This document shows positions 43,078-52,520 of a DNA stretch of 64,000 bases, in pieces. The stretch's first letter is position 1; each line of letters begins with the position of its first letter. The DNA is from SIRX01 sp965214475. GTDB taxonomy: Bacteria > Actinomycetota > Rubrobacteria > Rubrobacterales > Rubrobacteraceae. A program made the translations under genes and the position numbers. The stretch spans positions 2,790,001 to 2,854,000 of the forward strand of contig OZ243953.1 in NCBI GenBank assembly GCA_965214475.1. Direction: 5' to 3'. The notes beneath the pieces were generated by a model. The model ran no database searches. It had not been told where the DNA came from and worked only from the letters and a program-made list of their open reading frames with translations.

Positions 43078-44808
43078 TCATTGTGTGCCCGGGCCACTGG
43101 TCTCTTTCTCTTTGAGGAGTTGTATGTCGTGGAGGGCGTCCCGGATGGTCGGGTAGCGAATGTCCCCGAATTTCTGTTTCCAGCCGGACTTACTCAGTCG
43201 CTCGCGCACTTGCTTTTTCATGTGGGTAAAGAGAATCTTTATGCCTTGGGCGTGGTACTCGGAGATCAGGCTCTCCAGACCTTCGAGTGCGGTTACGTCT
43301 ATGCCGTTAATGCCCCGACTGTCTATGATGACGTACTCCAGGTGCGGTCGGTCGGGGACTTCGGCGATCAGGTACTCTTCGAGAAAGGGGATGTTGGCGT
43401 AGTAGAGCCGGGCGTCGAAGCGCAGGATCAGGGCTTCGGGGAAGGTCTTCGCCTCCGGGTAGCTCCGCAGACCTTTGAAGGTGTTTTCTTCCTCAATGTA
43501 GCCGAGTTCTATTATCTCTGGGTAGACGGTGCGGCGGAGGAAGGCCAATAGGGCGAAGGCCGCACCCGCTATGATGCCTTGTTCCACACCGACTAGGAGG
43601 GTTACGAAGAATGTAATCAGGAGCGCCAGCCCGTCGGCACTCCGGACGTTGAAGATGTATCTTGCCTCCTGAAAATCGAGCAACTTGTAGACCGCCACCA
43701 CTATGACGGCGGCCAGCGCGGCATTCGGTAGGTAGTAGAAGAGCGGCGTCAGGAAGAGCAGGGTGAGAACGACCATGAGCGCCGTGAAGATCGAAGCCAT
43801 CTGGGTCCTGCCGCCGGATTGATACTGAACCGCCGTGCGCGAAAAGGAGCCAGCCACCGGAAAGCCTGAAAAGAACGCTGCCCCGACATTGGCGAGGCCC
43901 AGGGCGCGCAGCTCCTGGTTCGAGTCTATTTTGTACTTCTCCTGGGCCGCGATGGCCTTGGCTACCGAGATGGACTCTATAAACCCTACGAAAGCCACGA
44001 TTAGGGCCGCAGGCACAAGTGTACGCATCACCTCGAAGTCGAGAGTCGACATGGAAAGCTGCGGCAACCCTCGCGGAACCTCACCTACTATGTCCACGCC
44101 CCCGCCTTCGAGCGAGAGCAGGTAGACCGCGAGCGTGGCGGCGACTACGGCCACGAGGGCTCCGGGCAGCCGCGGCACGAACTTCCCCAGCAACACAATA
44201 GCCGCGACGCTCAAGGCTCCGATAGAAAGCGGTATCCACTCTGTCTGCCCGATCTGGTTAAAGATCGCCACCACCATCCCCGGCGTGGAGTGGTCTTCTG
44301 AGCCGGGGATGCCCAAGAAGTGCTTTACCTGGCTCAGCGCGATGATCACCGCCGAGGCGTAAATAAACCCGCTGAGGACCGGGTGGGAGATAAAGTTTGT
44401 CAGAAATCCCATCCTGAGCATTCCCAAAGCTAACTGCAGCACGCCGACCATCAGCGCCAGTAGCAAGACGTATCCGATGTACTCATCACTACCCGGTTTC
44501 GCGATGGCGCTGACCGAGGTGAAGGTTAGCAGCGCCATCAGGGCCGGCGGGCCTACAGGCATGTGCTTCGAGGTTCCGAACAAAGCGTAGACGATAGCCG
44601 GCACGGTCGAGGCGTAGAGGCCGTAGATGGGGGGTAGTCCGGCGAGCAGGGCGTAGGCCATGCTCTGCGGCACGATCATCACCGTGATAACCAGCGCCGC
44701 CGAGAAGTCCCGCGACAGATCTCCCCATCCGTAACTGCGGAGCCATCCTGCGGCGGGGACTACCTTCTCTAGAACCCTGTCCGTTGTTCTAGCACCTCTT
44801 CCCGACAA
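43078..44808 (-). CDS. SulP-family anion permease with STAS domain
   Basis: A 576-residue transporter: about 12-14 TM segments over residues 30-430 with the SulP signature VITVMIVPQSMAYALLAGLP in TM1-2 and GFIESISVAKAIAAQEKY mid-protein, then a cytoplasmic STAS domain (about 455-565, VIIDSRGINGIDVTALEGLE). The STAS phospho-site region is DVTALEGLE. SulP proteins carry sulfate, bicarbonate or dicarboxylates; the sulfur-related neighbours favour sulfate. The first codon is a TTG at 44808 with weak support, so the true start may be later. Confidence 0.88.
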   Translation of the reverse strand: MSGRGARTTDRVLEKVVPAAGWLRSYGWGDLSRDFSAALVITVMIVPQSMAYALLAGLPPIYGLYASTVPAIVYALFGTSKHMPVGPPALMALLTFTSVSAIAKPGSDEYIGYVLLLALMVGVLQLALGMLRMGFLTNFISHPVLSGFIYASAVIIALSQVKHFLGIPGSEDHSTPGMVVAIFNQIGQTEWIPLSIGALSVAAIVLLGKFVPRLPGALVAVVAATLAVYLLSLEGGGVDIVGEVPRGLPQLSMSTLDFEVMRTLVPAALIVAFVGFIESISVAKAIAAQEKYKIDSNQELRALGLANVGAAFFSGFPVAGSFSRTAVQYQSGGRTQMASIFTALMVVLTLLFLTPLFYYLPNAALAAVIVVAVYKLLDFQEARYIFNVRSADGLALLITFFVTLLVGVEQGIIAGAAFALLAFLRRTVYPEIIELGYIEEENTFKGLRSYPEAKTFPEALILRFDARLYYANIPFLEEYLIAEVPDRPHLEYVIIDSRGINGIDVTALEGLESLISEYHAQGIKILFTHMKKQVRERLSKSGWKQKFGDIRYPTIRDALHDIQLLKEKETSGPGTQ

Positions 44809-45083
44809 AATATCTCATGCTACGAACTATAGTACTGGCCGAAGACCCGGGGCCACCGGGGCCGGTTGCGATAGACCCTTGCTCTCCCCGATTCTCGCTT
44901 ATACGTCGCCGTAGAGGTCATCAGGTTGTACCCATCTAAATATACCGCTTGATGCTCGCAACAAGCCGCGGAGAGCCCGGTAAGACCTCCGCGAGTACCG
45001 TGCTCTATAATTGATTCCGACGTGCCGGCTGCCTGCTACTTTATGCGGCTGAGGGTGTTTATATAAGGAAAGGGCGGACGCCA

Positions 45084-47945
45084 ATGATGCTAGATTCTAT
45101 AAAAGACCGGCTACACGCCGCTCTCGACGGTGCCCTGCAAGGCGACTTGCGTACGGACCCAGCCTCGCGGGCGTTATGGTCCACCGACGCCTCCATCTAC
45201 CAGCGGGAACCCGTCGGGGTGGTGGTGGCCCGCTCCGAAGAGGACGTGAAGCGCGCGCTCGCCGCCGCCCGGGAGATCGGTCTCTCCATAACCCCCCGCG
45301 GTACCGGCACCTCCCTGGCTGGACAGGCGACCGCGCCGGGCCTCGTCATAGACACCTCCGAGATGAACCGGGTGTTGGAGATAGACACCGAGAATCGCCG
45401 CTGCATGGTCGAGCCGGGGGTCGTGCAGGGCGAGTTGAACGCGTTAGTGGAGTCGGACGGGCTGGTCTTCGGGGCTGACACCTCTACCTCGGACGTGGCT
45501 ACGTTGGGTGGAATGGTCGGCAACAACTCGGCCGGGATGCGCTCCATCTTCTACGGTACGACACGAGACCAGATCCTCTCTTTGCATTGCATTCTGGCCG
45601 ACGGCGAAGTGGTGGACCTGGAGCCCATGACTCGACAGGAAGCAGTGGAGCGGGCGCGGCACGCCGACGCGAAGGCGCGCCTGATCCGGGGCGCCCTCGA
45701 CATAGGAGATCGCCACGCCGACGAAATAAAGCGCCGCTACCCGGACATGATCCGTCGCGTCTCCGGCTACGGTCTCGACGCCCTCATAAACCCCGACGTC
45801 CTGGACCTAACCCACCTCGTCTGCGGCTCAGAAGGCACGCTGGCCCTCGTTACCCGGGCCGAGTTCCGTTTACAAGAACTTCCGCCAGTCCGACAGATGG
45901 CCTCCTTCGAGTTCGACACTCTCTCCGCCTCTTCCCGCGCTACGGCGCAGTTCCTAGAAATGGAACCTTCGGCGATAGAGTTGCTGGACGACGTGGCGAT
46001 TGGCCGTGCCAGAGAGACGCCTCACTATCGCGACGCCACCCGCTTTGTGCAGGGTGAGCCCCGCGCGCTGCTGATAGTGGAGTGGAGTGGCACCCAGGAA
46101 GAGCTAGACGAACGTTTCGACGTTTTGGAAGAGATGCGGGAGGAAGTCGGGGCCACCGCCGCCGTGCCGCTCCGGGGCAAGGACGAGATGTACCAGACGG
46201 TGAAGCTCCGCAAGTCCATCCTACCGCTGCTCCTCGGCACGGCGGACAAGGCAAAGCCCGTAGCCTTTGTTGAGGACGCCGCCGTCCCCGCCGACCGGCT
46301 CGAAGAGTTTACCGACCGCTTCGAGGGGATCCTGGACCGGCACGACACCTGGGCCTGCTTCTACGGCCACGCCAGCGTCGGCACGCTCCACGTCCGCCCG
46401 GCCATGGACACCCGGGAGCCCGAAGGCGTGGAACACATGCGGGCCATCGGGGAAGAAGTTGCAGACCTCGTGGTAGAACTCGGCGGTTCTATCTCTGGTG
46501 AACACGGCGACGGCCTCTCCCGCTCGGAGTTCTTGGACAAGATGTACGGGAAAGAGATCCTGAGCGCCTTCGAGGAGGTAAAACAACTCTTCGACCCCGA
46601 AAACCTCCTGAACCCCGGCGTCATCGTGAATCCCGCCCGGATGGACAAGGGGCTCCGCATCGGTCCCGGCCACCGTACCTTGCTCCTGGCTACCGGCCTG
46701 GACTTTTCTAAACAGGGTGGCTTCGATAAGGCTGTGGAACTCTGCAATGGTTCCGGCTTCTGCCGCAAAAAGAACACCGGGACGATGTGCCCCTCTTACA
46801 TGGCGACCCTCGACGAGCAAGACACGACCCGGGCGCGGGCAAACCTACTCCGCAACGTTCTCGACGGCACCCTTCCGCCCGACGAGCTAACCGGCGAGCG
46901 TATGAAAGAGATCATGGACCTCTGCGTCGGGTGCAAGGCCTGCAAGACCGAGTGCCCCTCTCAGGTGGACGTCGCCAGCATGAAGACCGAAGTCCTCTAC
47001 CAGACGGGGAAGAAGCATGGCTTCTCCGCGCGCCAACTCGCGGCGGGCCACATCCGACGCCAACTCGCCCTCGCCGCGCTTGTACCCGGACTCTTCAACG
47101 CCGTTGCCAACACGAAGCTTGCCCGCAAGGCCGCCGCCCTGGTCGGGATCGACCCGCGCCGTCCGCTACCGAACGTTACCAACAAGACTTTCTCCAAACG
47201 GTTCCCGAACCTGCCGCAGGGCGAAGGTCCTCGCCAGGTGGCGCTCTTCAACGACACCTGGAATGAGTACCAGCGACCGGAGGTCGGCGAAGGAGCCGTG
47301 CGAGTCTTCGCCGCCGCCAGGGTAAGAGTGCATCTGCCGGAGGTCGTCTGTTGCGGGCGGCCCATGTTATCGGAGGGTTTGATCGACGCGGCCCGAAAGA
47401 ATGCCCGGCGCAACCTCGACCTGCTCGCCCCGCTCGTCGAGCGTGGCATACCGCTGGTCGGCCTGGAGCCGAGCTGCATCCTCACGATGCGCGACGACTA
47501 CGAGAAGCTCCTGCCCGACGACGACCGCGTACCACTGCTAGCCGACGCCACCCGGCTCTTCGAAGAAGCCCTTCTAGAACTGGACTCCGAACAAATTCCT
47601 CTCCGGGAAGGCCCGCCGGTACTGTTGCACGGCCACTGCCACCAAAAGGCGCTGGTCGGTACCGGGCCGACGGAAGAGGCGTTGGGACTAGCCGCCGACG
47701 TGGAGGTCGTAGACTCCAGTTGCTGCGGTATGGCTGGGTTGTTCGGGTATGAAAAGGGTCACTACGAAGTTTCGATGAAGATGGCGGAGCGGCGGTTGCT
47801 GCCCGCTGTTAGGGAGTCCGGGAGCAAAGTAGTGGTCGCTCCGGGGACTTCGTGCCGGGAGCAGATCCACGCCGGTTCCGGCCGCCGGGCGCTGCATCCC
47901 GCCGAGTACCTGGCTCAGCGGCTGGGGTATCGGGTAGGCTACTAG
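45084..47945 (+). CDS. FAD-linked oxidase fused to Fe-S domain (GlcD-GlcF-type D-lactate/2-hydroxy acid dehydrogenase)
   Basis: A 953-residue fusion. The N-terminal half is an FAD_binding_4/FAD-oxidase_C enzyme: SITPRGTGTSLAGQATAPGL, TLGGMVGNNSAGMRS, and the His-containing CFYGHASVGTLHVRP, then SGEHGDGLSRSEF. The C-terminal half has two Fe-S Cys clusters (GFCRKKNTGTMCPSY, and CVGCKACKTECPS near 613) and two CCG domains (VCCGRPMLSEG; SSCCGMAGLFGYE). Such proteins oxidise D-lactate or related hydroxy acids and pass electrons to the quinone pool at the membrane. The ATGATG start follows AAGGAAAGGG. Confidence 0.92.
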   Translation: MMLDSIKDRLHAALDGALQGDLRTDPASRALWSTDASIYQREPVGVVVARSEEDVKRALAAAREIGLSITPRGTGTSLAGQATAPGLVIDTSEMNRVLEIDTENRRCMVEPGVVQGELNALVESDGLVFGADTSTSDVATLGGMVGNNSAGMRSIFYGTTRDQILSLHCILADGEVVDLEPMTRQEAVERARHADAKARLIRGALDIGDRHADEIKRRYPDMIRRVSGYGLDALINPDVLDLTHLVCGSEGTLALVTRAEFRLQELPPVRQMASFEFDTLSASSRATAQFLEMEPSAIELLDDVAIGRARETPHYRDATRFVQGEPRALLIVEWSGTQEELDERFDVLEEMREEVGATAAVPLRGKDEMYQTVKLRKSILPLLLGTADKAKPVAFVEDAAVPADRLEEFTDRFEGILDRHDTWACFYGHASVGTLHVRPAMDTREPEGVEHMRAIGEEVADLVVELGGSISGEHGDGLSRSEFLDKMYGKEILSAFEEVKQLFDPENLLNPGVIVNPARMDKGLRIGPGHRTLLLATGLDFSKQGGFDKAVELCNGSGFCRKKNTGTMCPSYMATLDEQDTTRARANLLRNVLDGTLPPDELTGERMKEIMDLCVGCKACKTECPSQVDVASMKTEVLYQTGKKHGFSARQLAAGHIRRQLALAALVPGLFNAVANTKLARKAAALVGIDPRRPLPNVTNKTFSKRFPNLPQGEGPRQVALFNDTWNEYQRPEVGEGAVRVFAAARVRVHLPEVVCCGRPMLSEGLIDAARKNARRNLDLLAPLVERGIPLVGLEPSCILTMRDDYEKLLPDDDRVPLLADATRLFEEALLELDSEQIPLREGPPVLLHGHCHQKALVGTGPTEEALGLAADVEVVDSSCCGMAGLFGYEKGHYEVSMKMAERRLLPAVRESGSKVVVAPGTSCREQIHAGSGRRALHPAEYLAQRLGYRVGY

Positions 47946-48286
47946 CCTTGGGCAGAGAAACTGCCCAGATCCGCCTCTAGACGATCCTGGATCGAGTTGC
48001 ACATCAGGTCGCACAACTCGAATACCGAGGCGTCCGCTATGCTGTAGTAAGAGTTGAGACCCTGCTTGCGGCGTTCCACGATCCCGGCTTCCAATAACAT
48101 CCTCAAGTGCTTCGAGACGTTGGCCTGCAAACCACCAGTCTCCTCGACCAACTCCGAAACGGTCTTCTCCCCATCCATCAAAGTGTAGGCGAGCTTCAGC
48201 CGCATCGGCTCCGAGAACGCCTTGAATTGCTCCCCCAGCATCTCGAACGCATCGTCGCCGAGGTCCTTCTTCTCGTATTTTGGCAT
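47942..48286 (-). CDS. ArsR-family transcriptional regulator
   Basis: A 114-residue winged-helix repressor: FKAFSEPMRLKLAYTLMDGE, TVSELVEETGGLQANVSKHL (recognition helix), MLLEAGIVERRKQGLNSYYS (wing). The C-terminal helix has a Cys pair, FELCDLMCNSI, which could sense metal, thiol or sulfur species as in BigR/SqrR-like members. GGGAGG precedes the ATG. It overlaps the 3' end of the GlcD-GlcF gene by four bases on the opposite strand. Likely targets are the nearby MBL-rhodanese and SulP genes, by context. Confidence 0.85.
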   Translation of the reverse strand: MPKYEKKDLGDDAFEMLGEQFKAFSEPMRLKLAYTLMDGEKTVSELVEETGGLQANVSKHLRMLLEAGIVERRKQGLNSYYSIADASVFELCDLMCNSIQDRLEADLGSFSAQG

Positions 48287-48359
48287 AAGGGCCTCCCGCT
48301 TCTATAAAAGTCAATTACATCACTATAGAGTAGAGTATACCAGCTTGGTAGGAGTTGAA

Positions 48360-49001
48360 TCAGGCGGTGGGAAGCAGGACGTAGTTCGAGATCGCTAGGT
48401 AGTGAAAGATGCTGCCGCAGATAACGAAGAGGTGCCAAATGGCGTGGGAGTATGGGACCCGGCGGTTGTGGTAGAAGGCCGTCCCGGCGGTGTAGACGAC
48501 GCCTCCGGCGAGAAGTAGCCAGAGCGCCCCGGCCGGTAACGCTTCTACGATGGGTTTGGCGGCGGCGACGGCCAACCACCCCATGAGCACGTACACCACA
48601 GTCGAGAGTGCGTTCAACCGTCCAGTAAAGAACACCTTGAATACTATGCCGGCAACGGCAAGTCCCCAAACCAGGCCGAAGAGTGTCCAGCCCCATCCGC
48701 CGCGCAGGCTTACGAGGGCAAACGGGGTGTAGCTTCCGGCTATTAGCAGGTATATGGAACAGTGGTCGAAGACGCGCAGCGCCCGTTTGGGGCGGCCACG
48801 AAAACTGTGGTAGAGCGTCGAAGCCGTGTAGAGCGTTACGAGGGCCAGCCCGTAGACTATAGAGCTAGCTATCTGCCACCCGTCGCCATGAAGCGCGGTA
48901 AGAGCGATGAGCAGCGCGGCCCCGGCCAGGCTCGCTAACAGCCCGACGCCGTGGGTCAGGCCGTTGGCGATCTCCTCGGTCGGCGTGTACCGTTCTTTCA
49001 T
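48360..49001 (-). CDS. Hemolysin III/PAQR-family membrane protein (TrhA-like)
   Basis: A 213-residue, seven-TM protein of the PAQR superfamily. Signatures: EIANGLTHGVGLLASLAGA, LYTASTLYHSFRG with a metal-binding His, FDHCSIYLLIAGSYTPF, and YSHAIWHLFVICGSIFHY with further His ligands. Bacterial members are linked to membrane-energetics homeostasis rather than haemolysis. The start MKERYTPTEE at 49001 matches the family; an extension to 49031 is open but unlikely. It lies upstream of and on the same strand as the ArsR gene. Confidence 0.87.
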   Translation of the reverse strand: MKERYTPTEEIANGLTHGVGLLASLAGAALLIALTALHGDGWQIASSIVYGLALVTLYTASTLYHSFRGRPKRALRVFDHCSIYLLIAGSYTPFALVSLRGGWGWTLFGLVWGLAVAGIVFKVFFTGRLNALSTVVYVLMGWLAVAAAKPIVEALPAGALWLLLAGGVVYTAGTAFYHNRRVPYSHAIWHLFVICGSIFHYLAISNYVLLPTA

Positions 49002-49184
49002 GGGCTGCCGAAGTCGTCGAGGCTGACACAACCAAATAGAATTTGTCTCTTCATCGGCACGATTTTACACGGTGTACCGGCGGACACGGCCGGCAAAAGA
49101 GAAACAGTGCCCGCTTTCGCCAACTTCCGTCGTTATCTCGGATAACATAGCTCGACGCCATCAGAGTAGTAGAGGAGCGGAACC

Positions 49185-49598
49185 TTGTCTCAAGAAAACG
49201 TAGATACCGTAAAAGAGCTCTACGCCGCGTTTGAGAGAGGAGACCTCACGACGGTGAGGGAGATTATGCACTCCGACATCGAATGGTACGAGGCCGAGAA
49301 TTTCCCCTACGACGACGGAAATCCCTACGTCGGACAGGATGCCGTTCTCGACGGCGTCTACGCTAGGTTGACGGGAGAGTGGGACAGGTTCGCCGAAGAA
49401 CTCGGAAACGTGCTGGATGCCGGGGAGCAGATCGTCACGACCGGTTACTACACCGGAACTTACAAGCCCACCGGAAATAACGTCTGGGCCCAGTTCGTCC
49501 ACGTCTGGACCGTGCGGGACGGCAGAATTACCGCCTTCCAGCAGTACACAGATACCGCACAGTTCAAAGACGCCATAGGGCCTGTACAGTCAGGTTAA
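49185..49598 (+). CDS. SnoaL-like/NTF2-fold protein
   Basis: A 137-residue protein with the SnoaL-like ketosteroid-isomerase fold: ENVDTVKELYAAFERGDLTT, MHSDIEWYEAENFPY, and a terminal WTVRDGRITAFQQYTDTAQF. The fold is used by many small isomerases and hydrolases and by non-enzymatic proteins, so no reaction is assigned. It starts at TTG after GAGCGGAA. Confidence 0.82.
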   Translation: MSQENVDTVKELYAAFERGDLTTVREIMHSDIEWYEAENFPYDDGNPYVGQDAVLDGVYARLTGEWDRFAEELGNVLDAGEQIVTTGYYTGTYKPTGNNVWAQFVHVWTVRDGRITAFQQYTDTAQFKDAIGPVQSG

Positions 49599-49692
49599 AA
49601 CGTTTACGGGCAAACGCTTCGCAACGATTAATAATACGTCTGCAGCACCAAATAACTTCGTGTTTCTCGATTATGGATAGGTTGGAGACGTA

Positions 49693-49848
49693 TTGCAGAC
49701 AGAACTCTTACAGTTTGCCGGGGTCGGGGTGGCTTTCCTGGTCATTGCCTTTCTCTGGCTACGCATCGTGTATCTGCCGGCCCGCACGCCGGAGCGTTGG
49801 CAGGGTAACAGGTCGACTAATCGCAGGAGGCGTAGGTATCATGGGTAG
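49693..49848 (+). CDS. Small single-span membrane protein (51 residues)
   Basis: A TTG start after GGTTGGAG opens 51 codons: QTELLQFAGVGVAFLVIAFL, then WLRIVYLPARTPERWQ and a basic tail with RRRRRYHG. One TM helix and a positive C terminus fit a small membrane subunit or modulator. Length and the odd start leave doubt. Confidence 0.4.
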   Translation: MQTELLQFAGVGVAFLVIAFLWLRIVYLPARTPERWQGNRSTNRRRRRYHG

Positions 49849-49864
49849 TGCCGTTGGACTTGTT

Positions 49865-50353
49865 CTAACCTGAGGTCCAGTGATCCGCCCATCGGGCCTT
49901 GTCCAGGCGGCTGTTCACTGCTTCGCTTAGCAGTTCGTCCAGCGTTTTTCCCGTCTCTGTTTCCCGGATTTCGAGGACTTCGTTGAACTCCAGAACGAGA
50001 TCCCTGGTCTCCAGCTCGCTCAGAAAACTTGCGGCCTCTTCCCTCTTCAGGTCTTCCCGTCGGGAAAATTCGTCTATCGAGGCGTTGATGACGCCCATCA
50101 GCATGCGTTGGGCTTCCTGTTGATCCGGGCCTGGGGGTTGCGCCGAGAGTTGCTCATCGAACTTCTCGCCAAAGATCATGGCAGCAACCACGATTTTACG
50201 CCGGTCCTCGAATCCTCGCTCTCCCCAGGCTTTTCGCATAGTCTCTTCCCTGAGATCGTCTAGGTGCGTCAGGGCCGGATCTCTACCCGGCTCTTTTGGC
50301 GGGCCTTCTCTGTTCACGGCAGATTTTCTCCTCAAGACCTTGGTTAGTAGCAT
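49865..50353 (-). CDS. Hypothetical helical protein
   Basis: A 162-residue, mostly helical, charged protein that I cannot assign. It has REETMRKAWGERGFEDRRK, MIFGEKFDEQL and a C-terminal EFNEVLEIRETETGKTLDEL. There is no signal or TM helix. It is divergent from the PAS-GGDEF gene and shares its upstream region. Confidence 0.55.
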   Translation of the reverse strand: MLLTKVLRRKSAVNREGPPKEPGRDPALTHLDDLREETMRKAWGERGFEDRRKIVVAAMIFGEKFDEQLSAQPPGPDQQEAQRMLMGVINASIDEFSRREDLKREEAASFLSELETRDLVLEFNEVLEIRETETGKTLDELLSEAVNSRLDKARWADHWTSG

Positions 50354-50432
50354 TATGGTAACAGTAGTGAACGAAGCTCCGAGAGACCTTATTTTTCGAA
50401 AGGTTTGGCCGGGTCGTTAAGGTTGCCGGGAA

Positions 50433-51860
50433 ATGCGCCGAATACTCGAGAACAACAACCATTCGATAATAGACGGGAGAGGTGTGAGGCGCGGTAAAAT
50501 TCTAAGAAAGACGGCCTGGGTGGGTGGCGCAGTCTCTGCTGTCGGTCTCGTCTACCGTTGCTTCAGGACTGGACTTAGGCTGAAGCGCAGTGAGCAATAT
50601 CTGCAAGAACTTATCTACGCCGCCGACGACGGGTTCTTCGTCCACGACGCCCAGGGCAGGATCCACGACGCCAACCGGTGCGCCTGCGAGAGCCTCGGAT
50701 ACACGAGAGAAGAGCTTCTAGCTCTCGACGTGGCGGATATAGAGCAGAGCCTCTCTGTAGAAAGGCTAAAAGAATTATGGAAGAGCATGGCTCCCGGTCA
50801 GCCCGTTACCCTCGAAGGCGTCCATCGACGCAAGGATAAGACTACTTTTCCGATAGAAGTGCGTGTGGGTCTCATAGGAGTAAACGGCCAGCAGCTCATG
50901 TTTGCCCTGGTCCGCGACATCACCGAGCGCAAACAGGCTGAGGACGCACTTCGTGAGAGCGAGCGGCGCTTCCGACAACTCTTCGAGAACTCAGCCGATG
51001 CCCTGTTTGTCCACGACAAGTTTGGTTACATACTCGACTGCAACGCCGAGGCCAGCCGATATTTGGGATATACGCGGGAGGAGTTGCTCTCTATGAAAGT
51101 GGGCGATGTAACCTTGAGTTTGCTCACCGAAGAAGAACGTCAGGCTTGGGCGGGTGAAACCTTATGGGAGCGGGTCATGCGCGGCGAGCCGGGTAGGATC
51201 GTCGGGTTCGATCGGAACGAACTCCGGCGCAAAGACGGTACGACCTTCCCTGTAGAGGTCGGTGTCGGGGCCATAGAGTACGGTGGAGGACGTGCCATCT
51301 TCGCCTCCGCCCGCGACATAACGGCCCGGTGGGAGTTGGAGAACGAGCTACGCCGAAAGGCTCTGCACGACCCCCTCACAAAACTGCCGAACCGGGCACT
51401 GTTTATGGATCGTCTAGAGCAAGCCCTGAAGCAGACAGAACGTAGAAAAACTTCTATAGCCATTCTTTTCATGGACCTGGATGACTTCAAGTCCGTGAAC
51501 GACACCCTGGGACACGAGGCCGGAGATCAGTTGTTAATAGAGATCGCCCGGCGTCTCTCTGGTCCGGTGAGAGATGTGGATACGGTCGCGCGTCTCGCTG
51601 GGGACGAGTTTACCGTACTGCTCGAAGGCCTCAACGAAGCAGGCGATGCTACTCTCGTCGCAGAACGTATCCTGAAGTCGCTTGAAGCGCCGTTCAAGGT
51701 CAAAGGCCGGGGGATAAAAGTCGCCGCGAGTATTGGAATAGCCTGGGCTTCACGCTCCGACATCGCGCCCGGAGAGCTTCTGGATAAAGCGGATCGAGCC
51801 ATGTACAGGGCCAAGGAGGGTGCCGGGTCACGCTACGAGATATATAAGCTTCCCGCGTAA
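50433..51860 (+). CDS. PAS-PAS-GGDEF diguanylate cyclase-like protein
   Basis: A 475-residue signalling protein. One hydrophobic stretch at about 28-45 may anchor it. PAS domain 1 is at about 55-170 (ELIYAADDGFFVHDAQGRIH), PAS domain 2 at about 180-300 (LFENSADALFVHDKFGYILD), each ending in RDIT-type PAC motifs. The GGDEF domain (about 315-470) has DPLTKLPNRALF, LFMDLDDFKSVNDTLGH and the active-site loop LAGDEFTVLL, a GGDEF with Ala at its first position. This loop variant is tolerated in some active cyclases. It should make or bind cyclic di-GMP in response to a PAS ligand. Confidence 0.88.
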   Translation: MRRILENNNHSIIDGRGVRRGKILRKTAWVGGAVSAVGLVYRCFRTGLRLKRSEQYLQELIYAADDGFFVHDAQGRIHDANRCACESLGYTREELLALDVADIEQSLSVERLKELWKSMAPGQPVTLEGVHRRKDKTTFPIEVRVGLIGVNGQQLMFALVRDITERKQAEDALRESERRFRQLFENSADALFVHDKFGYILDCNAEASRYLGYTREELLSMKVGDVTLSLLTEEERQAWAGETLWERVMRGEPGRIVGFDRNELRRKDGTTFPVEVGVGAIEYGGGRAIFASARDITARWELENELRRKALHDPLTKLPNRALFMDRLEQALKQTERRKTSIAILFMDLDDFKSVNDTLGHEAGDQLLIEIARRLSGPVRDVDTVARLAGDEFTVLLEGLNEAGDATLVAERILKSLEAPFKVKGRGIKVAASIGIAWASRSDIAPGELLDKADRAMYRAKEGAGSRYEIYKLPA

Positions 51861-51874
51861 GCGTTGGAAAGCTG

Positions 51875-52273
51875 CTAATTCGAAAGGCTTTCCCCCCATC
51901 CGAGAAACTTGGGTCCCCGGCGGCCCTTTTCGCCGTTCTCAACGACGTGTAAGGACATGGGTGGTGAAGGGTTACGGATCACGGTCATGTTACCCTCCAG
52001 ATCGTAGACCTGTATGGCGACGCACAGGTACTCACCGGGTCGATGCTGGTCGTTTACCTTTAGCGTTGTATTCACGGTAACGTGCTCTTTCTGCTCGCCG
52101 TTGCCCCGCAACTCCAGAGTATCATTCGGGGCAAGTCCCCGCGGACCGATACTGCCGCCTTGCTTTACCCGCCAGAAGACGGCCCTGACGTGGGCTATGC
52201 CAACTTCATCCTCTAGCGTAATAGGAATTCTTATAGTTTCATCTATCCCGTAACGGGCCGGTTCTTTGGACAA
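51875..52273 (-). CDS. Hypothetical beta-rich protein
   Basis: A 132-residue protein of unknown family. Strand-rich: IRIPITLEDEVGIAHVRAVF, LELRGNGEQKEHVTVNTTLK, GEYLCVAIQVYDLEGNMTVI. The pattern suggests an immunoglobulin-like sandwich, but there is no export signal. The TTG start has a good GAGGAGGAC site. It is convergent with the PAS-GGDEF gene. Confidence 0.55.
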   Translation of the reverse strand: MSKEPARYGIDETIRIPITLEDEVGIAHVRAVFWRVKQGGSIGPRGLAPNDTLELRGNGEQKEHVTVNTTLKVNDQHRPGEYLCVAIQVYDLEGNMTVIRNPSPPMSLHVVENGEKGRRGPKFLGWGESLSN

Positions 52274-52474
52274 AACTGTCCTCCTCTTCTATAAATTACC
52301 AGAACTAGACTACTTTAAATCTTCAATGTCGAAAGCATATCGCGTATGAGCCTTATTTTCTCTTTGGCGGATGAAATTCTGCCCAAAAAAACGTCTTCGA
52401 TAAATTATGTGCCACCGGGGTTCACGCCGTGCGGTACAAAGCTGGCTGACAGATGGTGTCCGTGGGGTTAGGTT

Positions 52475-52511
52475 GACCGGAGCCCCGACCTCGAAGATTG
52501 GGGCTCCGGTC
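52475..52511. terminator. Strong 12-bp hairpin terminator
   Basis: GACCGGAGCCCC (52475-52486) pairs perfectly with GGGGCTCCGGTC (52500-52511), followed on the plus strand by TTATTGTCC. It lies just beyond the end of the aldehyde dehydrogenase gene and probably ends transcripts of the minus-strand operon. Confidence 0.65.
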
Positions 52512-52520
52512 TTATTGTCC

